Below, piece by piece: positions 1 through 5,648 of a stretch of 7,036 nt of DNA. Every line of letters starts with the position of its first letter. The first letter of the stretch is position 1. Origin of the DNA: Anaerolineae bacterium (GTDB taxonomy: Bacteria > Chloroflexota > Anaerolineae > Aggregatilineales > Phototrophicaceae); the NCBI GenBank assembly GCA_025454715.1, contig JALONY010000094.1, positions 1 to 7,036 of the forward strand, written 5' to 3'. The notes under the pieces are model-generated. The model was not told where the DNA came from, did no database searches, and saw only the letters and a list, made by a program, of their open reading frames with translations. The translations under genes and the position numbers were made by a program.

Positions 1-656
1 AGGCCGAGGTCGTCGTGGCAATGCACCGACCAGACCACCCCACTCCCGGGGCCGGCGTTGGGCGTCTCATGGATTAGGCTGTGCATCAGCTCATACCACT
101 CTTGCGGCATCACATACCCCACCGTGTCGGGGATATTGAGCGTGGTAGCGCCACACTCCACCGCCAGCGCGCACACCTCGACCAAAAAGGCCGGGTCGGC
201 GCGCCCCGCGTCCATCGGGCTAAACTCGACATCGGCGCACAAGCTCTTGGCCAGCGTCACCGCATCGCGGATGATTTTCAGCGCCTCGGGCTTGGTGGTC
301 TTGGTGATGTAATTCAGGTGATAATCGCTCACGCCCAAGAAGGTGTGAATGCGCGGCTTGGCCGCGTCACGCACCCCCTCCCAACACGTGCGGATGTCGT
401 GCTCGCGGGCACGCGCCAACCCCGCAATCACGGGGCCGTCCGGCGTCCCGACCTCGCGGGCGATGCGCTGCACCGCCGCGAGGTCGTCCGGCGACGCCGC
501 AGGAAAGCCAGCCTCGATGATGTCCACCCCCAGCCGCGCCAGTTGGCGTGCGATTTCCAGCTTCTCGGCGCTGGTCAGGGTCGCGCCCGGCGATTGCTCG
601 CCATCGCGCAGGGTGGTATCGAAAATCAGTACGCGGTTGCTCGGTAACGAAGACAT
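1..656 (-). CDS. leuA: 2-isopropylmalate synthase, N-terminal part (runs off the left edge)
   Basis: LeuA condenses acetyl-CoA with 2-ketoisovalerate to give 2-isopropylmalate, the committed step of leucine synthesis. Only the first 218 codons are present; the family is usually about 500 residues, so the rest of the TIM barrel and the C-terminal leucine-binding regulatory domain lie outside. Visible family signatures are [12 protein letters not shown] (residues 13-24), EAGFPAASP (48-56), the NIPDTVGY segment (174-181) and the metal-binding HCH pair H212/H214. D18, H212 and H214 are the expected divalent metal ligands. Residue 148 is Met in the FSPMDAGR segment, where many relatives have Glu. 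The ATG at 656 is supported by GAGGAG nine bases upstream and by the expected N-terminal length. It is the last visible gene of the ilvE-ilvB-ilvN-ilvC-leuA series, 146 bases after ilvC. Homocitrate or citramalate synthase are less likely given the motifs and the context. Confidence 0.96.
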   Translation of the reverse strand, partial: MSSLPSNRVLIFDTTLRDGEQSPGATLTSAEKLEIARQLARLGVDIIEAGFPAASPDDLAAVQRIAREVGTPDGPVIAGLARAREHDIRTCWEGVRDAAKPRIHTFLGVSDYHLNYITKTTKPEALKIIRDAVTLAKSLCADVEFSPMDAGRADPAFLVEVCALAVECGATTLNIPDTVGYVMPQEWYELMHSLIHETPNAGPGSGVVWSVHCHDDLG

Positions 657-665
657 GGCTTCGGT

Positions 666-671
666 CTCCTC
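666..671 (-). promoter_or_regulatory. leuA ribosome binding site
   Basis: GAGGAG on the minus strand with a nine-base gap to the leuA ATG at 656. It overlaps the TGA stop (670-672) of a small candidate frame that ends here, so translation of that frame could couple to leuA. Confidence 0.7.
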
Positions 672-738
672 ATGCACAGGTCAAACGAACGAAAAGGAAG
701 GTTGTAGGGCTAAGCGCGCTAAGGCCATCTTCAGCCAC
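670..738 (-). CDS. candidate 22-codon small frame between ilvC and leuA
   Basis: The 146-base ilvC-leuA gap is mostly taken up by a short frame that starts with GTG at 738, five bases after a strong GGAGG-type site (744-750 region), and ends with TGA at 670-672 inside the leuA ribosome binding site. The predicted peptide begins [13 protein letters not shown] and contains four Leu. No homology is recognised. It may be a translated coupling or leader frame for leuA, or chance. A second overlapping frame (681-728) has Leu codons TTA, TTA and CTA. Apart from these I see only a 4-bp stem (757-769) in the gap and no convincing terminator or promoter. Confidence 0.22.
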   Translation of the reverse strand: MAEDGLSALSPTTFLFVRLTCA

Positions 739-802
739 AGCCCCCTCCTTTCCGCCGTTGTCCGGCAACCGCTGGCTTACGCCTGCGCCGTCTCGCATAG
801 CC

Positions 803-1816
<1,014 letters not shown>

Positions 1817-1873
1817 GATGGTGTTTGTCCCTCTCTTGTAGGTTCCGTTATGCGTTTCTTACTCAGTTCACAA

Positions 1874-1906
1874 TCGGCGGCGCACCGCTCGCGATGCCGC
1901 CGCCGA
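1874..1906 (-). promoter_or_regulatory. GC-rich hairpin in the ilvN-ilvC gap
   Basis: TCGGCGGCG (1874-1882) and CGCCGCCGA (1898-1906) form a perfect 9-bp inverted repeat with a 15-base loop, between the ilvN stop (1924) and the ilvC start (1816). No U-run follows on the minus strand, so it is not a standard intrinsic terminator. Candidate roles are an RNA stability or processing element that sets the ilvC level relative to ilvBN, or a partial attenuator. The structure is seen directly; the role is inferred. Confidence 0.5.
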
Positions 1907-1923
1907 CCTGTCCCCCAAACCGT

Positions 1924-2496
1924 TTAGACGCTGAAGCGCTCGATGACCGCGTTTTGGCCGTTTTCGTAGACCACCGGCTCATACTCGGTATCTTGGATGC
2001 GCGTGCCGCGCCCCATCGCCACCACACCCGTGCGAACCAACTCGATGATACCAATCGGTTTCAGTTTGTCGATGAATTCCTCGACCAATTCCGCACGCGC
2101 CGTAATCTCCACAATCGCCACCTTCGACCCCATATCGATGATGCGCGTCGGGTATCGCTCGCACAATTCGGTCACCGAATTATAGCTTTCGGTGTCGTCC
2201 GTCCGCACCTTAATCAGCGCGAGGTCGCGCTCGACGTGCAGTTCCTCGCTCACCACCTTCACATCGACCACGTTCACCAGCTTGTACAGGTTGGCGGCCA
2301 TCTGGCGCGGGTTCAGCCGCGCCGCGTCAATCACCAGCGTGATGCGGCTGATGTGCGGCTTGTGCGTCCGCCCGACCGTCAAGCTGTCCACGTTGAAGTT
2401 GCGGCGACGGAACAAGCTGACCACGCGGTTCAGCACGCCCGGCTTGTTCTCGACCAATGCGGCGATGATGTGTTTTTTCGTCGGTTGCGCGCTCAT
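1924..2496 (-). CDS. ilvN: acetolactate synthase, small regulatory subunit
   Basis: This is the regulatory subunit that stimulates the IlvB catalytic subunit and mediates end-product (valine) inhibition. The product is 190 residues from the ATG at 2496. An N-terminal ACT domain (about residues 8-85) carries the pattern ENKPGVLNRVVSLFRRRNFN, followed by the C-terminal small-subunit domain with SVTELCERYPTRIID and IELVRTGVVAMGRG. Asn17, Gly20 and Asn35 align with E. coli IlvH Asn11, Gly14 and Asn29, which form the valine site, so feedback inhibition is expected. The gene overlaps the ilvB stop by one base (TGATG), with GGGGAG eight bases before the ATG. A GTG three bases upstream is an alternative start with poorer spacing. 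The overlap implies translational coupling and a matched subunit ratio. It is also called ilvH in some genomes. Confidence 0.97.
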   Translation of the reverse strand: MSAQPTKKHIIAALVENKPGVLNRVVSLFRRRNFNVDSLTVGRTHKPHISRITLVIDAARLNPRQMAANLYKLVNVVDVKVVSEELHVERDLALIKVRTDDTESYNSVTELCERYPTRIIDMGSKVAIVEITARAELVEEFIDKLKPIGIIELVRTGVVAMGRGTRIQDTEYEPVVYENGQNAVIERFSV

Positions 2497-4202
2497 CACT
2501 GACTCTCCCCGGGCTTCGGGCGTCGGATCATGTTGTGCAGGTCGTTCCCAGCAGGAACCATCGGATACACGATTTCTTCGGCCAAGATTTGGAACTCGAT
2601 CAGCACGGGGCCGTCCACGCTGCGCGCAAACGCCACCGCTTGCTCGATTTCGGCGCGCTTGGTCACCCGCATCGACGGGATACCATACGCCTCGGCCAGC
2701 TTACAAAAGTCGGGGTTCACCATCGGCGTCGATTGATAGCGCTCCTCATAGAAGAACTCTTGCCACTGGCGCACCATCCCCAAGAAGCTGTTGTTGAGGA
2801 TGGCAATCTTGACCGGCACGTTTTCTTGGCGTGCCGTCGCCAGCTCGGCCAGCGTCATCTGGAAACCGCCATCGCCCACCACCGCCCACACTTCCTCGTC
2901 GGGCTTGGCGAACTTGGCACCGATGGCCGCCGGAAACCCGAAGCCCATCGTCCCCAAGCCACCGCTGGTCAGCATCGTTTGCGGGCGCTGGTGCGGGTAA
3001 TACTGCGCCTCCAACATCTGGTGCTGCCCCACGTCGCTGACCGTGATGGCATTGCCGTCGGTCAAGCGCCACAGGTCGTTCACCACCTGCGCCCCCAGCA
3101 ACCCCTCGCCGGTGTAATGCGTCAAGATTTCGCGCTCGCTGGCGTCCTCTTGCCAATCGCGAATCTGCGCCATCCACTCGGGGTGCGTCTTGCGCGGCAG
3201 GCCGGGCACCAATTGGCGCATCACCGTCCGCAAGTCGCCGTTAATCCCCACGTCCACCTTGACGTTCTTGTTGATTTCCGAGGGGTCGATTTCGACGTGA
3301 ATCTTGCGGCTGTTGGGCGAGTAGGTCTTGAGGTTGCCCGTCACGCGGTCATCGAACCGCATCCCCAGCGCAATCAACAGGTCGGCCTCTTGGATGGCGT
3401 AATTGCACGCCGCATTCCCGTGCATCCCCATCATCCCGAGGCACAACGGGTGATTTTCGGGCATCGCTCCCTTGCCCAGCAAGGTCAACGTGACTGGGAT
3501 GCCCGCCAGCTCGGCCAGCTCGCGCAGCTCTTGCACCGCGCCGCTCATCATGATGCCGTGCCCCGCCAAAATCAACGGCTTCTTGGCATTGCGAATCAGC
3601 TCCAGCGCCGATTCCAATTCGGTCTCGGTCGCGCCTTTCGGCACCTGATACCCGGGCAACTTCAGCTTGGGCGGGTAATTTTCGACCTTAAACTCGGCCT
3701 TTTCGGTCTGCACATCCTTCGGGATGTCGATCAAGACCGGCCCCGGGCGCCCGCTGCTGGCGATATGGAACGCCTCGTGCACCACGTGCGGGATTTCTGC
3801 CGCGCTCATCACCAAATAGTTGTGCTTGGTCACCGGCAACGTGACGCCGGTCACATCCGTCTCCTGAAACGCATCCGTCCCGATCGACCCCCGCGACACT
3901 TGGCCGGTAATGGCCACGATGCCCACCGAGTCCATCATCGCCGTCGCGAGGCCGGTCACGAGGTTGGTCGCGCCCGGGCCACTGGTGGCGATGCACACGC
4001 CCACCCGCCCACTGGCACGCGCATACCCGTCGGCCATGTGCGACGCACCTTGCTCGTGGCGCACCAACACGTGTTTGAGCTGTGGGTATTTCGCCATCGC
4101 GTCGTAGGTCGGCAAAATCGCGCCGCCCGGATAGCCGAACATCACCTCGACGCCTTCACGGATGAGACATTCCAACAAAATTTCTGCACCGGTCAACAAC
4201 AT
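2496..4202 (-). CDS. ilvB: acetolactate synthase, large catalytic subunit
   Basis: IlvB is a thiamine diphosphate enzyme that joins two pyruvates to acetolactate (valine/leucine branch), or pyruvate with 2-ketobutyrate (isoleucine branch). The 568-residue length is typical. The N-terminal domain has GYPGGAILPTYDA (23-35) and VRHEQGASHMADGYA (47-61), with catalytic Glu50; then GPGATN (75-80) and GTDAFQETD (108-116). The middle FAD-type domain includes GKGAMPENHP (243-252). The C-terminal ThDP-binding motif starts at GDGGFQ (443-448) and ends at NN (470-471). MVRQWQ holds Trp480, equivalent to plant Trp574. Ser103 occupies the plant Pro197 position. The ATG start gives the canonical MLLTGAEIL N-terminus, with AGGGG seven bases upstream. 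It lies 57 bases after ilvE and overlaps ilvN. Other ThDP enzymes (pyruvate oxidase, glyoxylate carboligase) are unlikely beside ilvN and ilvC. Confidence 0.98.
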   Translation of the reverse strand: MLLTGAEILLECLIREGVEVMFGYPGGAILPTYDAMAKYPQLKHVLVRHEQGASHMADGYARASGRVGVCIATSGPGATNLVTGLATAMMDSVGIVAITGQVSRGSIGTDAFQETDVTGVTLPVTKHNYLVMSAAEIPHVVHEAFHIASSGRPGPVLIDIPKDVQTEKAEFKVENYPPKLKLPGYQVPKGATETELESALELIRNAKKPLILAGHGIMMSGAVQELRELAELAGIPVTLTLLGKGAMPENHPLCLGMMGMHGNAACNYAIQEADLLIALGMRFDDRVTGNLKTYSPNSRKIHVEIDPSEINKNVKVDVGINGDLRTVMRQLVPGLPRKTHPEWMAQIRDWQEDASEREILTHYTGEGLLGAQVVNDLWRLTDGNAITVSDVGQHQMLEAQYYPHQRPQTMLTSGGLGTMGFGFPAAIGAKFAKPDEEVWAVVGDGGFQMTLAELATARQENVPVKIAILNNSFLGMVRQWQEFFYEERYQSTPMVNPDFCKLAEAYGIPSMRVTKRAEIEQAVAFARSVDGPVLIEFQILAEEIVYPMVPAGNDLHNMIRRPKPGESQ

Positions 4203-4225
4203 GCTTACGCCCCTGTTTCTCCTAA

Positions 4226-4243
4226 ACCGCCCTTCTGGGCGGT
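4226..4243 (-). promoter_or_regulatory. hairpin in the ilvE-ilvB gap
   Basis: ACCGCCC (4226-4232) and GGGCGGT (4237-4243) form a perfect 7-bp stem with a four-base loop, read AGAA in the transcript. Only three U residues follow on the minus strand before the ilvB ribosome binding region, so it would be a weak terminator at best. A processing or stability site, or partial polarity between ilvE and ilvB, is more plausible. Confidence 0.5.
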
Positions 4244-4259
4244 CGTCTTCGAGTGTGCC

Positions 4260-5168
4260 TTACACGTAGGTCAGCCAGCCGTGCTTGTCCTCGGCTTTGC
4301 CCGAGGTCACGGCGAAGAATGCGTCTTGCAATTGGCGCGTTATCGGGCCCGGCTTGCCAGCCCCTACCGTCACGCGGTCAACCGACCGAATCGGCGTAAT
4401 CTCGGCGGCGGTGCCGGTCATGAACACCTCATCGGCGACATACAACATCTCGCGGGCAATCGTCTCGTAGCGCACTTCCACGCCCATATCGTGCGCCAAT
4501 TGGATGACCGAATCGCGGGTCACGCCCAACAAAATCGACGACCCCGCCCCGGGCGTATACAGCACCCCGTTGTGCACGACGAAGATATTTTCGCCCGCGC
4601 CCTCGCTCACGTGGCCGTTGATGTCCAGCGCAATACCCTCGGTAAAGCCATTATCACTGGCCTCCATGCTGATGATTGAGCTGTTGATGTACTGCCCACC
4701 GATTTTGCCCATCGGCATCGGTATCATGCGCCGATAGCTGGAGATTTGCGCGTCAATGCCGTTCTTCAGCCCTTCCTCGCCCAAGTACGCGCCCCACTCC
4801 CACGTCATCACGATCGTCTCGATGGTGTTGTTGCGGGCATTGAGGCCAAAGGCCGGCCCCGTCCCACGGAACACCAGCGGGCGGATGTAACACGCCGGAT
4901 GTGCGTTGCGCCGCACCGTCTCGAGGATGGCCGCGTCCAGTTCGTCCGCCGTCAACGCCAGCCCGATGCGCGCAATCTTGCACGAGTTGACCAAGCGTTG
5001 GGTATGCGGGCGCAGGCGCAAGATGGCCGTGCCCTTCTCGGTCTGATACGCCCGAATGCCCTCGAACACGCTCGAGCCATAGTGCAGCGCGTGCGCCGAG
5101 ACGTGTACCGTCGCGTCCGCCCACTTCACCCACTCGCCGTTACGCCAAATCCATTCACCCAATTTCAT
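4260..5168 (-). CDS. ilvE: branched-chain amino acid aminotransferase (PLP fold type IV)
   Basis: IlvE performs the last step of valine, leucine and isoleucine synthesis, transferring the amino group of glutamate to the 2-keto acids. The 302-residue product has the family length. Recognisable segments are HYGSSVFEGIRAY (29-41), CYIRPLVFRG (93-102), WEWGAYLGEEGLKNG (123-137), GKIGGQYINSS (154-164) with the PLP Lys155, VSEGAGENIF (187-196) with Glu193, GVTRDSVI (215-222), and the TGTAAEITPI phosphate-binding loop (251-260). The start is an ATG at 5168 with AAGGGG eight bases upstream. It is the first structural gene after the leader and attenuator, an order unlike E. coli ilvGMEDA. D-amino acid aminotransferase or 4-amino-4-deoxychorismate lyase share the fold, but the internal motifs and the ilv context favour IlvE. 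Confidence 0.96.
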   Translation of the reverse strand: MKLGEWIWRNGEWVKWADATVHVSAHALHYGSSVFEGIRAYQTEKGTAILRLRPHTQRLVNSCKIARIGLALTADELDAAILETVRRNAHPACYIRPLVFRGTGPAFGLNARNNTIETIVMTWEWGAYLGEEGLKNGIDAQISSYRRMIPMPMGKIGGQYINSSIISMEASDNGFTEGIALDINGHVSEGAGENIFVVHNGVLYTPGAGSSILLGVTRDSVIQLAHDMGVEVRYETIAREMLYVADEVFMTGTAAEITPIRSVDRVTVGAGKPGPITRQLQDAFFAVTSGKAEDKHGWLTYV

Positions 5169-5284
5169 CGTTAGAACCCCTTTTCGTGCGTGGCGCTGGT
5201 CGCACCCTCAAAAAACCAAAAATGCCAACTGCCGTCCATAAAAACCGATGTGTGCCGCCTAGCGTATCCCGCCTCCTAGAAACC
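5169..5284 (-). other. untranslated segment between attenuator and ilvE
   Basis: This 116-base stretch of the operon leader follows the attenuator. It holds a 5-bp hairpin (GTGCG 5186-5190 with CGCAC 5201-5205) just ahead of the ilvE ribosome binding site, U-rich runs, and an AGGAGG (5272-5277) with no start codon at workable distance. I see no convincing gene in it. Confidence 0.5.
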
Positions 5285-5311
5285 AAAAAGCCCCCTGCTG
5301 AGGGGGCTTTT
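5285..5311 (-). terminator. intrinsic terminator acting as the operon attenuator
   Basis: AAAAGCCCCC (5286-5295), loop TGCTGA (5296-5301) and GGGGGCTTTT (5302-5311) form a perfect 10-bp hairpin. Read toward ilvE, the stem is followed by a U-run (GGGGGCTTTTTGGTTTC), a good factor-independent terminator. It lies downstream of the operon promoter and of a branched-chain-rich leader peptide, and 117 bases before ilvE. It therefore cannot simply end an upstream gene: no minus-strand gene of normal size enters from the right. The reverse direction also has four T residues, but no plus-strand gene ends here. Confidence 0.85.
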
Positions 5312-5357
5312 GCTGCATCCGTTTGAACCGTTTGCGTCTCGCCGCACTACCCCAGCA
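5296..5357 (-). promoter_or_regulatory. candidate antiterminator pairing region
   Basis: On the transcript, UGCUGGGG (5357-5350), just after the leader stop, can pair with CCUCAGCA (5303-5296) as eight consecutive pairs including one G-U. The second segment covers the loop and two bases of the 5' arm of the terminator, so the two structures exclude each other. UGCUG can also pair with CAGCA inside leader codons 8-10 (5414-5410), giving the protector (1:2), antiterminator (2:3) and terminator (3:4) alternatives of classical attenuation. The pairings were found by eye; energies were not computed. Confidence 0.55.
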
Positions 5358-5359
5358 CG

Positions 5360-5437
5360 TTAAAGCTCGTTCTCAATAATGAGTACGAGTACGAGGCTAA
5401 GGATAATAATGCTGTTGGCGGGGCGACTTGCGGGCAT
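5360..5437 (-). CDS. attenuation leader peptide, rich in Ile/Leu/Val
   Basis: This is a 25-codon frame from ATG (5437) to TAA (5360-5362). The core (residues 9-21) reads SIIILSLVLVLII and the peptide ends ENEL. Twelve of 25 codons specify branched-chain amino acids: five Ile, five Leu, two Val. In ilvGMEDA and ilvBN leaders, a ribosome that stalls at such codons when charged tRNA is scarce lets an antiterminator form. Here the stop is 48 bases before the terminator stem, and a promoter lies about 35 bases upstream of the ATG, which matches that arrangement. The ribosome binding site is weak (GGA two bases before the ATG); an in-frame GTG at 5446 is an alternative start. The peptide itself probably has no function beyond being translated. 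A small hydrophobic membrane peptide is the alternative reading, but it explains neither the composition nor the adjacent terminator as well. Confidence 0.85.
   Translation of the reverse strand: MPASRPANSIIILSLVLVLIIENEL
5366..5389 (-). promoter_or_regulatory. hairpin within the leader peptide codons
   Basis: In the transcript CUCGU-A-CUCA, loop UUAU, UGAG-A-ACGAG forms nine base pairs around one A-A mismatch. It spans leader codons 17-24. A translating ribosome would melt it. It may serve as a transcription pause hairpin that synchronises polymerase with the ribosome, as hairpin 1:2 does in known attenuators. That role is inferred. Confidence 0.45.
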
Positions 5438-5478
5438 GTTCCACACATACTTTGCTGCGTTTGTCACAACATGCACAT

Positions 5479-5507
5479 AGACTAACCCGCCTTTTGTGGT
5501 CTGTCAA
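5479..5507 (-). promoter_or_regulatory. sigma-70-type promoter of the ilv operon
   Basis: Minus-strand TTGACA (5507-5502) is a perfect -35 box. After a 17-base spacer comes TAGTCT (5484-5479), which keeps the three most important -10 bases (T1, A2, T6). Transcription would start near 5472, about 35 bases before the leader ATG. No other good promoter is apparent before ilvE. Confidence 0.65.
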
Positions 5508-5598
5508 CAAATTGGTGACGCTTTGCACAAGTTCGTAAACTCTTACAACGCCAGTTGTGGCGGGTTGCACAAGGGTAGCACCCGCCCCCTGAGCGCGG

Positions 5599-5604
5599 TA
5601 CACT
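5599..5604 (+). promoter_or_regulatory. possible -10 box of the oxidoreductase gene
   Basis: TACACT matches the -10 consensus at four of six bases and would place a start near 5611, about 38 bases before the ATG at 5649. The expected -35 position (TAGCAC, 5576-5581) is poor, so activation by a regulator or another promoter is possible. Confidence 0.25.
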
Positions 5605-5636
5605 CTGCCCAGTCAACCTGCACAAACCAGCTCGAC

Positions 5637-5642
5637 AAGGAG
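5637..5642 (+). promoter_or_regulatory. ribosome binding site that fixes the oxidoreductase start
   Basis: AAGGAG lies six bases before the ATG at 5649. It decides against in-frame extension upstream to 5496, which would add residues with no family resemblance and run through the divergent promoter region. Confidence 0.85.
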
Positions 5643-5648
5643 CACCCC

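Larger units (their letters stand above)
5472..5625 (+). repeat. four TGCACA motifs at near-helical spacing
   Basis: TGCACA occurs in the same orientation at 5472, 5524, 5566 and 5619. The middle two extend to the identical nonamer TTGCACAAG (5523-5531 and 5565-5573). Start-to-start distances are 52, 42 and 53 bases, close to 5, 4 and 5 turns of B-DNA. The first copy covers the predicted ilv transcription start and the last lies in the gfo 5' leader. Between copies two and three is a small inverted repeat, CGCCA-GTTG-TGGCG (5549-5562). These may be binding sites of a regulator of the divergent promoters; no known regulator is recognised. Confidence 0.4.

Noticed and set aside
757..769. GTTG-TCCGG-CAAC inverted repeat in the ilvC-leuA gap
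   Set aside because: A 4-bp stem without a U-run is too weak to call a terminator.
2535..4679. 714-codon plus-strand open frame
   Set aside because: It is antisense to ilvB and ilvE, Arg/His-rich as expected of a GC-rich reverse frame, and resembles no family.
5192..5209. T-box-like sequence (GAGGGTGCGACC...) upstream of ilvE
   Set aside because: It resembles the AGGGTGGNACCGCG T-box core, but the bulge would be UGCG rather than UGGN, there is no downstream terminator before ilvE, and no specifier stem is seen. The leader-peptide attenuator explains the region better.
5171..5239. 22-codon frame rich in Trp and Phe just before ilvE
   Set aside because: No ribosome binding site precedes its ATG and the composition comes from U-rich runs. 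It lies downstream of the attenuator, where a leader peptide for it would be pointless.
5272..5277. Orphan AGGAGG on the minus strand after the attenuator
   Set aside because: No start codon occurs at a workable distance downstream.
5397..5603. 68-codon minus-strand frame overlapping the leader peptide
   Set aside because: It crosses the predicted promoter, has no ribosome binding site and no recognisable features; the frame at 5360-5437 explains the region.
5496..5648. N-terminal extension of the oxidoreductase to 5496
   Set aside because: The ATG at 5649 has AAGGAG at ideal distance and begins directly before the Rossmann strand; the extension covers promoter sequence.
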